A DNA stretch of 64,000 nt, from NCBI RefSeq assembly GCF_963678635.1, contig NC_087068.1:2604001-2668000 (forward strand), in the 5' to 3' direction. Of this stretch, positions 55,221 through 64,000 are shown piece after piece. The stretch is from Symsagittifera roscoffensis. Its lineage: Eukaryota; Xenacoelomorpha; Acoela; Convolutidae. The translations under genes and the position numbers were made by a program. The notes beneath the pieces are model-generated. The model was not told where the DNA came from and ran no database searches. It saw nothing but the letters and a program-made list of their open reading frames with translations. Position 1 is the stretch's first letter. Each line of letters starts with the position of its first letter.

Positions 55221-58200
55221 ATGTGTCAGATTACTCTGGAAACCTTCTGGACCCAGGAAGTGAAAGGACAGGAGGGATTTGAAAGGACAGACATTATGCT
55301 AGAAGGGTTGGGAGCCGGATGGACCGCGTCCTTCTTGGCAAAAGTCTACCCGAAAGTCTCGCACTACTTGATAAAGGAAATCCTCCAAGCGGTAGTGAAA
55401 GTATCGATAGTGGAATTAATAGCCCTGTTTGTGACATTTGGAGCGGAGAATTTCGTGAAAGGACCGGTGATACTGCTTACGGATGGAATACAGAACCTGC
55501 GACTAGATGGACTTTTGACATTGATCGCAATAACCCACGGAAACTTGGGAGGGCTGATGAAACTGGCACGTTGTCCAGAGCAGATGAAAGAGAGAGTGAG
55601 GAATCTGGATATGAAGAAATCCACAGACTCGTGGAACAAAATAAGAGACCTGAGACACACTCTTATCCAGTATCTCTTGCAGCAAAATCGCTTTGGAACC
55701 GGAGAAGACGAGACCATTGAAAGAGAGGAAGATGTTAGACGACATGTTGGAGGCATGCCGCTGTTAACAGATTTGAGCTTAGCTATGAGAATCGATCCCT
55801 TGGCACTGATCAGAGGAGTCACGGAGTTCGTGACAGTGATCTATGGACCAGCAGTCACCTTTGCGTTCCCTGACGTTAAAGTGGAAGCATATAGGAGGTC
55901 GGTGTTGCACCTGAACCTCATATCGGCAGTGGACGGTAGTACACTGAACTGGTGTGAGCAGCACGCATTGCGAGAGCTCATGAGTGAAGATCTGTTATTT
56001 GCGAAAATATCGGAGCCAGAGATGACAGTCATCAATTTTGATGATCACTTCTGTGACCGCATGGGAGAAGTAGAAAGAGGGCACATCGAGGTGTTTCCAA
56101 AGCTTTGGAATCTGAGGCCCTATGACAAAACGAATGGCGAAATGACCAGAGTGCCTCGTCTCACAGCAGCGTATCACAAGGTGAGAGAAGAGACGAAGGA
56201 CTGGGGCGATTACAAGAAGCTACCCGAAGCAATCCCTGAATTCCCTCTGATAAGAAGGATGTTGCTCGGAGCAGTCTCCGTAGTACAAACTCCTAGGTTG
56301 AGAGCATTGGAAACCAATGAAAGGAGAGTAGGGAATTTCTCGGCGACGATGGATCCATACTTCGTGGGGAGAAATGCCGCCGTGTTACAGTACACACGAT
56401 TTGCGTACACGGATCAAGCGACGAGAAGGCGAATAAGCAACGCCGCTACTCCCAAGCCTGAAGGATTTGATGAGGAATGGAGACGACTAGGCTCAGCTCC
56501 AATGAGGATGAGAGGCAGGACTGAATTGCCTGAAGCCTCAGTAATCCTGACTAGTGTGAGAAAAGAGATGAAAGTTGCGGGAATATTGCAGACGAGAATT
56601 TTCCTAGCACCCTTCGGCTGCGAAGAAACTAAAGTGGTCCATGGAGAAGAGGAAGATAAATCAGCCGGTACATTGCTCATACCGAGATTCCAGGAAGAAG
56701 CTGATGATGACAAACAAGGACCATCGAACTCGAATGGGGACAAGTCAGAAGGAGATGACGGACAGGGTGGAAACCGTCAGACGGAAGAACCCATGCAACA
56801 AGATCAAGCTGGTGGGGAAGACGACAGGGCATCGACAGGAGGAACATCCAGCCTGGATTTCAATATCTTCAGTGATCTTGAGAATAATGCAGACACGTTG
56901 GAAACGACTGAGCCAGCGGATGAAGGCATCTCGACACTGGAACCTCCGTCAGCCTTTGAGGAAATGAAACGGAATTTGCCGGAGAGCAGCTCTCCTGGCA
57001 ATACAAGAAATAACGATCAGAGAATCCTCATGGAATCACCTCGGAGGAGAAGAATAGAGGCCTCAGCCAGAGTACCTTTCTTGGGAACGCTACCCGAAGA
57101 AGAATGGGAAGTACATCACCGAGACCACGAGAGTAGGACGGGATGTAAGCTGGACAGAGTGGCGTTCATGGAAGAAGTCTGGACTGTGATTCAGAGCTAT
57201 GGGACCCAGTCCATTCTCAAAACAGGTCTCAATCAACCCTTGATGAGAGAAGTGCTTGACAAGCTTGATGAGTGTGAAGGGAGACTGAGTGAGTTATTGA
57301 TCGACTCAGCCACTGATGAGAGTGAAGCGAATTCTCCCATCAAGATAACACCGCAGGACAATGAAGGAGAGGTGGTGTACCTGTCAAGGACCAGGAGAGG
57401 AACGGTGCGATCGAAAATGGTGATTGACAAAATCAATGCGATGAAAATGAAGTTAGGCAGCAGAGTGATGCCGAGGAGGATTGGAAAGACGAAAGTGGAT
57501 TCGGAAATATCGATGAAAGCTGGTAACTCAGCGAAAAGAAAACGAGTTGAGGAAGTCATGGATTTGGGGCAAGGTGATTACCAATTGTCTGGCACAGATA
57601 GAATATTAACTGATATAGCGATGGTGCCACCCATTCTCATGGCGGGGTTAAAGTCAACCGGTTATAAATCCAAAAGGAGTGACCGCACTCTGACTGGAGC
57701 GACTTTAGAAATGGAAATACTCAGTCAATGTGGAGAGAGTAAAATGAGGGACTTCAAGCCATCTCCAATGAATCATGGAAAGGGAAGTGTTGCAGGACAA
57801 CTAACACCAGTGGAATACAACAGACTGACAGTGTCTGAGACAGTGTCGATAGATGAACCCACCGGTGGATACATGGAGATGTTGGAATACCGAAACTCGG
57901 CTAGAGGGCATGTAATGGCCCTGGAAGAGGAAAAAGCCATGGAGGGTTATCTGGAAACAATGTTGCAAGGCACCACCCTCAAGCAGAAGGCGTACGGAAC
58001 TTTGGCGTCGTCTGACGTACAGGCGGAGACGATCGAGCAGTTGGTGAGCCTTCCATGGAAAGCAGTAGTATTGAGGTATTTCGAAGAGGAAATGAGGACT
58101 ACGCCAAGAATACATGCTCTCGTGGCAGTACCTTACGTAAGGACAGAATTACAACTCAGGCTCGCCTGGTGCATGATGGGACTGACTCGCGAAGAATATG

Positions 58201-60647
58201 ATTCGGGAGAAAGGAAGAGATCAAAGGAGGAAAAAGTTTTCCTTATGACGAATCTGAGGGATCTGATAGTCCAGGAGGGAGCAGCAGTAGCGTGTGCAAA
58301 GCGGAGAGACGCTCTCTGTTTCATTCGATTCCTGATAGAGCAGATTTCAGTACCTGCATTAAGCACTTGTGTTAAAATGTTGAAGGAAGGCGATGAGCGA
58401 ACGAAAGCCATGTTCTTGCTAGCAATGCTGGATATGCAGCAAAGTAAACCGATGAGGGTGAACATGAAAGAACCTGAGGAATTGGAACCCATGAAAAAGA
58501 TAGACGAGATCAGGAGATTCTCAAACAAGGAGTTGAGGCTCATTAAAGAATCTATGGGAGCATTGCCGAAATCCAGTGAATACTGTGGACCGATCAAGAA
58601 GAAGTCATATAGCTATGTATCCGGGATTATAGGGATAGCGTACAATCCTTTCCTGAGTGAAGACATACGTGATTGCTTCTTTGATTATGAGCAGGCGGTG
58701 TTACTAAGATTCTGGACGTCCAGAATTGTGACGACTAAGAGCGTTAACAATCCACAGGCCAAATTGGGATTGGTCTTGGAAGAAGAGGTGACTGCACCTT
58801 CAGTACCAAAATCCGACAAGAGAGTGGAATTTGGGTTGGGATTCTCAGATGAATTACTGAGAACGAGCTTGATGGCAGTGTGGGAATTGATGAAGCCATC
58901 GTGGTGTCCTAGTCCCAACGCTGACTCAATATTACGGGCGACACAGGACATACAGAGGGAACTGAATGTGGACTGTAACCTGCGTGACCTCAACATCATA
59001 TATAATGTGATGACAACAGCCTCTAAGAGCAACGGAGAAGATGGAGTGGAGTTGCCTGGCTGGGGACCAGAAGACTGGGTCAAACCTGGTAGCTGTCTGG
59101 CGGAAGTCTGTGGACTAGAGGGTCACGTTTGTGGAAGTCTAGACTGTGTGAAAACCCTGGAGAAACAACACAAGCAGTTGACGGTATTGTTTGGAAATGT
59201 AGTGATGAAAGCAAAAACGGAAACGGAACTGATAGCAGATTGCCATGGAGGAACCGATGTGAATCTGGTGACAGCACTAGGATTCTACAGCATGTTTGGT
59301 TCTTTAGAGTCACTATTGAATCTAGAACAGAAACATGAGATGGTCACAGCCATCAGCGTAGAAGTATTCCCAGGGGTTCTGCAGACTGAGCAGAAGTATA
59401 TAGGAAAATGGAGGGAAGCAATCGAAACGGAGATGAACATCAGACACAGCGAAACTTATTGTAGACCATCAGGAGCACGATATTTGGTGGGTTCAATGTT
59501 GGCTCCAATGTGCAAGAGCAAGTGTCCTGTACATTTCGTAGCTGTGGATGTGAAGAGTACAAGAACGATTGTGGATCAAGCCTTTTCAGTGCCGAAGTGC
59601 GTGAGGTTGGCAAGAATGTCTGAAAAGTCTTACGAGTTACTGTGTAAGATTTTCTCAGCAGTTCCAGAAAGAACCAAAGAGGAGTTGGAGTCAATACTAG
59701 GAAAGAAGTTCATGGGATATGTGAGCGGGAACTTCAGTGACTTTGAAAAACAGAAACAGAGAGGATCAACTGTCACAGATTACAATGCAGTAGATGAGAA
59801 TGATGAGATCCACCGAGTGATGATGGAAGTGGAGCCATTGCTGGAAGCTTCGGGAAAACGGAATTGGAGGAGCATCATGTTGACACATGACGAGTTTCCT
59901 TGCCACTGCTTGCTGCACACCTGGTGGTATCCCAAGCGTAGTAATCTGGTGTTGATCTGGGACTCTGGAGAGCTGCTCTCCATGGGTTTACCAGATTCAT
60001 CACAGCCCATAACAATAGTGATAGTGGGAGTTATGATGGCGATACGATGGCTGGAAGCTCATGTGAGAGGAAATAATAGACAGGAGGCACCGACGAGAGA
60101 ACAATTGCAGAAATTAGATTGTCTAAAAGATTTAGATCTTTTTGAGACAATGTGCAAAGTTCTAAACATTCCGATGGAAGTGAAGAAGATATGGGCAAGA
60201 AAACGATTGATGCCATGGTTCAGAGCTAACATGACTGCATGGTTGTACGAGTATGCGAAGAAGCATATGTCGAAACATGGCAGAGTGTACAGTGAATATC
60301 AGCTGGACATTGGGGCAGGAGCTTTCAAGCGAGCTTTCGTGACCCATCGGAATGCAGTGACCACCGCTGTGAAAAGAATTTCCAGGACGAGCGAGCGTAG
60401 TGGAAATGAGAAGGCAGAGATGCTGAAAGAAGATTTGGAAAGAAACGTGGCGTTGTGTCTCCACAACAGCTTCTGTAGAAACAGAGAATCAAACGTGGAT
60501 CCCCTACCTTGCTGTAAACAGAGGGTGGAAGAGCAGAAGTGTTGGAGGACGGCTTCCAACAGCGTCAGGATAGTCAATGACGTGCTACAAGACACGGAGA
60601 CCGAGAGTGCAGAGTCAGCGTCACAGGAGGAGGAAATGGAGCATTGA
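55221..60647 (+). CDS. Element B ORF2, N-terminally deleted (about 1808 residues)
   Basis: The frame is open from 55134; the first ATG is 55221. It matches residues from about 1158 onward of the element A ORF2 and lacks the coiled coil and SGNH domain. Near its start it has about 54 extra residues after a LGAGW segment, including a VSIVELIALFVTF stretch. The rest follows A closely (GMPLLTDL, IDPLAL, PKLWNLRP, KPSWCP, NSFCRNRE). No known family is recognised. It ends in an acidic tail at 60647. The truncation suggests either loss of function or dispensability of the SGNH half. Confidence 0.8.
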   Translation: MCQITLETFWTQEVKGQEGFERTDIMLEGLGAGWTASFLAKVYPKVSHYLIKEILQAVVKVSIVELIALFVTFGAENFVKGPVILLTDGIQNLRLDGLLTLIAITHGNLGGLMKLARCPEQMKERVRNLDMKKSTDSWNKIRDLRHTLIQYLLQQNRFGTGEDETIEREEDVRRHVGGMPLLTDLSLAMRIDPLALIRGVTEFVTVIYGPAVTFAFPDVKVEAYRRSVLHLNLISAVDGSTLNWCEQHALRELMSEDLLFAKISEPEMTVINFDDHFCDRMGEVERGHIEVFPKLWNLRPYDKTNGEMTRVPRLTAAYHKVREETKDWGDYKKLPEAIPEFPLIRRMLLGAVSVVQTPRLRALETNERRVGNFSATMDPYFVGRNAAVLQYTRFAYTDQATRRRISNAATPKPEGFDEEWRRLGSAPMRMRGRTELPEASVILTSVRKEMKVAGILQTRIFLAPFGCEETKVVHGEEEDKSAGTLLIPRFQEEADDDKQGPSNSNGDKSEGDDGQGGNRQTEEPMQQDQAGGEDDRASTGGTSSLDFNIFSDLENNADTLETTEPADEGISTLEPPSAFEEMKRNLPESSSPGNTRNNDQRILMESPRRRRIEASARVPFLGTLPEEEWEVHHRDHESRTGCKLDRVAFMEEVWTVIQSYGTQSILKTGLNQPLMREVLDKLDECEGRLSELLIDSATDESEANSPIKITPQDNEGEVVYLSRTRRGTVRSKMVIDKINAMKMKLGSRVMPRRIGKTKVDSEISMKAGNSAKRKRVEEVMDLGQGDYQLSGTDRILTDIAMVPPILMAGLKSTGYKSKRSDRTLTGATLEMEILSQCGESKMRDFKPSPMNHGKGSVAGQLTPVEYNRLTVSETVSIDEPTGGYMEMLEYRNSARGHVMALEEEKAMEGYLETMLQGTTLKQKAYGTLASSDVQAETIEQLVSLPWKAVVLRYFEEEMRTTPRIHALVAVPYVRTELQLRLAWCMMGLTREEYDSGERKRSKEEKVFLMTNLRDLIVQEGAAVACAKRRDALCFIRFLIEQISVPALSTCVKMLKEGDERTKAMFLLAMLDMQQSKPMRVNMKEPEELEPMKKIDEIRRFSNKELRLIKESMGALPKSSEYCGPIKKKSYSYVSGIIGIAYNPFLSEDIRDCFFDYEQAVLLRFWTSRIVTTKSVNNPQAKLGLVLEEEVTAPSVPKSDKRVEFGLGFSDELLRTSLMAVWELMKPSWCPSPNADSILRATQDIQRELNVDCNLRDLNIIYNVMTTASKSNGEDGVELPGWGPEDWVKPGSCLAEVCGLEGHVCGSLDCVKTLEKQHKQLTVLFGNVVMKAKTETELIADCHGGTDVNLVTALGFYSMFGSLESLLNLEQKHEMVTAISVEVFPGVLQTEQKYIGKWREAIETEMNIRHSETYCRPSGARYLVGSMLAPMCKSKCPVHFVAVDVKSTRTIVDQAFSVPKCVRLARMSEKSYELLCKIFSAVPERTKEELESILGKKFMGYVSGNFSDFEKQKQRGSTVTDYNAVDENDEIHRVMMEVEPLLEASGKRNWRSIMLTHDEFPCHCLLHTWWYPKRSNLVLIWDSGELLSMGLPDSSQPITIVIVGVMMAIRWLEAHVRGNNRQEAPTREQLQKLDCLKDLDLFETMCKVLNIPMEVKKIWARKRLMPWFRANMTAWLYEYAKKHMSKHGRVYSEYQLDIGAGAFKRAFVTHRNAVTTAVKRISRTSERSGNEKAEMLKEDLERNVALCLHNSFCRNRESNVDPLPCCKQRVEEQKCWRTASNSVRIVNDVLQDTETESAESASQEEEMEH

Positions 60648-61454
60648 TGAATGGTCGAGGAAACAAGAGGCAACAAGAAAGAAAATTAGAAGAATTTAGA
60701 AGTTTTAGAACTTCTAAACGACGAAAAAAGAAGAGAACAAAGGGATGATGAAGAAAAGTTAAAACTCAAAATTGTTTTATGTGTGTGAAAAACTCAAGTG
60801 AGAAACCAAGCAACCAAGTTGTAATTGAAAACTGAAACATTTAAGTTGAGTTTGGAAATTGTTGCATTTATAAATTTGCATTTTGGTTTTAGTTGAAGTG
60901 GCTTTAGAGACACTCACTTATTATTTATTTAGAAAGGCTTGAGGGAAGAGTATATTTAAATATTTCAGCCTGCATGATTGTTTTTAATCACTTAGGAAGA
61001 CTGATAACTTTGTGGTGACATGAAAAACTTGAGTAACTTCTTGAGGAGGGAGGTTGTTGCATTGTTCTTTCTAACCACAAAGTTTCTTAGTTTTAATATT
61101 CAGGACAATAAACAAGCAAGATTTCCGAAGGGAAGGAGCATAGTAGGATAATTTTAGCTTGTTGGTTGGCAGGACTGTCCTGCAAGCCAACACCTTTTAA
61201 ATCCAGGAGAAAAAGTTTCAATCGGGATATTGACACTGGAAGTCAGAAAATATGTTTTATCTTAAGTCATATCCTCAATGTGCAGATTAATGAAAGAATT
61301 TGAAGGCTATAGTGATGTAGTATGATGCCATTTATATTCTGCAGTGAGTCGATGTGACGTAGGTAAAAGTAATTTCGTGCATTTTGTAAATTCTGTTCGA
61401 TGACACTGTAACCACTTAGAACATTGCGTGATTCAATGAGGACATTGACCGGAC
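60648..61454 (+). other. Element B 3' untranslated region
   Basis: A non-coding stretch of about 800 bp, related to 39701-40430. Confidence 0.7.
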
Positions 61455-61467
61455 TGTCCGGGGAGTA
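61455..61467 (+). promoter_or_regulatory. LTR-proximal motif of element B
   Basis: TGTCCGGGGAGTA abuts the right LTR B start at 61468, as in element A. Confidence 0.7.
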
Positions 61468-62387
61468 TGTGACATTCGACCAGAATGGCCAAAATGCAGT
61501 CTCTGCAGAATTCGGTATTTTAGCAGCAAGCCTTCCGAATTGGCGATTTAGAACGGATAAGGACGTTATTTGAACGATTAGCCAAACGGTGAAGGCTAGA
61601 AGATTCTGGAATTCTAATTTTTAAAAATTCGAATTATGACGTCATATTTCTGAGAAACGTCAGAGACGGCCATTTTAGCTAAAATAGAAAAAAGAAACAG
61701 AACAACTTTTATCTGCGATTACGAACAGTACGAAATCGAGACTAAAAAACAACAACGAACTACCGAACAGCAGAGGACGTTCCGAGTTGCAACTATTGTG
61801 CTGTTACAATAGTTGCAAGGCCGTTGCGAGCAACGGTGAAGGGTAAAACCCAGCCTTCCGAGTTATTGTGAACTGGATATTAAGAAGCTTGATTCACCGG
61901 ATTCAAGAATCCGGAAGGGTCTCGGGACGTGGACTTTTATGAACTTATATTGAATTTTAGCATCCGTCATGTCCTGACTTGAATTTAATTAAGATCTTAG
62001 TTCGTTTTGACAAGAATGAGGAGCTAGAAGTAGGGGGGAAAGGGTTGATCCATCTTCGATGGAGATGATGATTTCTATCTACTGAACAAAAACAATAGTA
62101 ATATAATAAGTAGTAGCCCTGTTTTTAGGAGTGACCTCGTGGTCTGGGGATACTGAGACCCAGCCATGAGCTCACTAATTTTGCATGTAATTCAGTTAAT
62201 TTGAGCGTTCTGGTCGAAGCCGGAGAACAGTAACGTTTTTGTCAGCCTGATGTGAGAAAGACCACCGAAAAGTACTGGCTTGGTAGAGACGGTGAAAAAC
62301 ATGCAAAGCTCTGTTTAGACGCTAGCCAGTCGTCTTAAGACTTAGTTTTGTTATCCGTCGATATGTATCTTCCGGGCGAATGTTACA
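61468..62387 (+). repeat. LTR B, right copy, 920 bp
   Basis: No difference from 40834-41753 was noticed. It carries the same paired hairpins. Confidence 0.9.
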
Positions 62388-62886
62388 ATCTCAAGAAAAT
62401 CACGGGAGCGGAGGCTTGGTCCCCCAGAGACTGTCTATGTGAAGGGACTGTATAAACTGACTATAACAGCTGCTGTAATGTCCTAGATCTTAATTAACAC
62501 CGTTATTATTTAATATTTCAGAGCATGAGTAGATAGAAAAAAGGAAAGGGTCAATCCATCTCCAATGGATTTAATATAAAACTGTCACACAAAGACATAA
62601 TAAAATAGGTTGTTCGAGCCGTGTTTTTAATGACAATCACGTAGTCTGAGGATCCGAGACTCAGCTATGTGGTTGTGTTCGCATGCAAACGAAAGCTGAT
62701 CAAAAGTCGTTTGACTGATGGCCTAAAAATGGTAACTTTTTACTTTGCCCTAAACAGACCAGAAAATCAACTGGCAAGGTCGAGACGGTGAAAAACGAGT
62801 AGAATTAAGGTAACTGACGCCTGCCAGTCGTTGATAGGTACTTTTTCTACGCTCCGTCGCTGTGTGATATTTGGGCGAATGTTACA
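62388..62886 (+). repeat. LTR A second part, repeated copy
   Basis: It repeats 41754-42252. In the simple nested order this would be the true right end of the LTR A broken by element B. Confidence 0.9.
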
Positions 62887-62998
62887 GGTGTCTCATCCTT
62901 GTGTACCTTAGCTAAACCGTACAAACGGGCGGGTTGCCCCCCTGTTGATCTCATCTTAGAATATAAATGATCACTTATCTCGTCTCTTTTCAGTGATG
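62887..62998 (-). pseudogene. PLE 5' piece, repeated copy
   Basis: It repeats 42253-42364, with the GGQPARLYGLAKVHK segment on the minus strand. Confidence 0.85.
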
Positions 62999-63283
62999 GT
63001 AATACGATAATATTGTAGTAGCCTTGTTTTTAGGAGTGACACAGTGGTCTTAGGATACTGAGACGCAGCCATGAGCTCACTAATTCTGCATGTAACTAAA
63101 ATTTGCGCGGTTTGGCCCATAGCTTTTAAGCAACGACTTTGTCGACCAAATGTTCCTGGACCACACATTGAACTGGCTTGGTAAAGACGGTTAAAAGCAT
63201 GTGAAACTGAGTTTAGACGCTAGCCAGTCGTTCTAGAACCTAGCTTTATTTCCCGTCTGTATGTACTTCGGGCGATTGTTACA
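62999..63283 (+). repeat. LTR C right part, repeated copy
   Basis: It repeats 42365-42649 and ends CGGGCGATTGTTACA. Confidence 0.85.
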
Positions 63284-63900
63284 TGTCGCTATAATTGAGT
63301 TTGCCCGTTTCACCTTAATTTTAATGTGATATTCAAATAAAAACTACGAACCAATCCACAAACCAAGATTTTTTTCTCGACCTTTCCATAACATTTCCCG
63401 TCAAATCGTGCTATCGGTCGCTTTTCTGGTCTGAATTTGCAATTGTCTCAAGAACGCACTGGTTTGTGTTGAGTTCTAATAAACTTTGAGTTCTGCACAA
63501 ATCATCCTGAATGACTTTCGAGTCTCTCTTAGGTTCCATTCTGCGATAAAGTTTTGCTTTATTCGCGAATAGGCATATTTTGGAGTACAGATCACAGGTG
63601 ATTGACTTTACGTAAATTAGGAATAAAAGTTGCCGTTGACAGATCCTCGGCGATTTCCACTCCCTACGCTTTGCCATTCAGATTTGAATTTGCCCAAAAC
63701 CACACGCTGCAGGCAGTTTCTCAGAAACTCATTCATCCATCCGTTCAAGTGTTTTCCCAAAAATGCTGTGGTTTTTGAGGCTTCCAACTAATCGGTTAAT
63801 GAAAACGCAGTCAAACGCTCTTCTGAAGTCCAGGTAAACTACGTCAAATCCAATGTGTTTGCCTGGTTGCTCAGCCATATTATTCAAATCTTCGTTGAAA
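63284..63900 (-). pseudogene. CR1-like LINE reverse transcriptase core (outermost element)
   Basis: Minus strand from 63900 downward: a DVVYLDFRRAFD segment (RT motif A), a frame break, then LLFLIYVKSITCDLYSKICLFANKAKLYRRM in two blocks, and SKVIQDDLCRTQSLLE. The catalytic FADD box is mutated to FANK. It continues with thumb-like sequence to 63284 and, beyond the nested stack, with the C-terminal end at 14577-13970. Upstream LINE parts lie beyond the window. Confidence 0.8.
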
Positions 63901-64000
63901 TAGCCTAATAAGCATCAGCCTGTGTTTCTTTTTTAACCTTTGGAGAAACCACAACCACGGTTTGGCCCGAACCATCGAGCTAGTGATTGACAATCGCGTA
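63901..64000. other. Window end, probably more LINE
   Basis: The last 100 bp show no separate feature. Confidence 0.3.

Larger units (their letters stand above)
40834..62387 (+). mobile_element. LTR retrotransposon B, related to A, nested in the 3' LTR of A and rearranged
   Basis: Two 920-bp LTRs (40834-41753 and 61468-62387) that I cannot tell apart bound it. The ATC duplication at the left edge (40831-40833) is matched at 41754-41756 and 62388-62390. Between the left LTR and the B leader lies foreign sequence (41754-42789) that is also found to the right of the right LTR. The PBS and the first roughly 500 bp of the leader are missing. Gag-Pol is open over 3200 codons. ORF2 is N-terminally deleted. 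Confidence 0.8.
61468..63423 (+). repeat. 1956-bp direct repeat, copy 2
   Basis: It is the partner of 40834-42789. It diverges after CGGTCGCTT at 63423, where the LINE continues. Confidence 0.9.

Overview
The window is repeat-rich, non-bacterial DNA, most likely from an invertebrate animal. Its contents are a CR1-like LINE, Penelope-like elements (PLEs) with GIY-YIG endonucleases, very large Ty3/gypsy-type LTR retrotransposons and an AT-rich background with microsatellites. I see no host gene, tRNA, rRNA or CRISPR array. The species cannot be named from the sequence alone.

Bases 1-14000 are old, decayed mobile DNA. They hold a minus-strand gypsy gag remnant (1-567), an env-like C-terminal remnant with a transmembrane segment next to a probable 3' LTR (2645-4400), a foldback repeat (5721-5967), an 803-bp DNA transposon with 8-bp target duplications (9760-10562), a broken PLE (10870-11790) and a 1.05-kb tandem duplication (11809-13746).

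Bases 14000-64000 are one nested stack. A minus-strand LINE received an LTR (LTR C, 14578-42649). A 5'-truncated minus-strand PLE entered LTR C with a 9-bp duplication. A 24.2-kb LTR element (element A, 17119-42252) entered the PLE with a 3-bp duplication. A related element (element B) entered the 3' LTR of A, also with a 3-bp duplication. A later rearrangement left a 1956-bp direct repeat (40834-42789 and 61468-63423), so element B now lacks its primer-binding site and the first part of its leader.

Elements A and B share one layout: LTR, a leader of about 3 kb, gag-PR-RT-RNaseH-IN, a Pol tail ending in a macro-domain-like fold, a giant second ORF (ORF2), an LTR-proximal GTCCGGGGAGTA motif and the 3' LTR. 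Each leader carries repeated GGAGGGT-type hairpin modules and, about 400 nt before gag, a three-hairpin RNA whose stems covary among three copies. In A, ORF2 is 2890 residues and contains an SGNH hydrolase domain, but gag-pol has four breaks. In B, gag-pol is one open 3200-codon frame, but ORF2 has lost about 1150 N-terminal residues. Most likely Gag-Pol is made from the full-length RNA and ORF2 from a spliced RNA; that is inferred from a splice acceptor just before ORF2.

The least familiar features are the leader RNA, the macro-like Pol tail, the SGNH-bearing ORF2, the PHD finger inserted between RT motifs of the PLE, and internal coding copies of the LTR-proximal motif.
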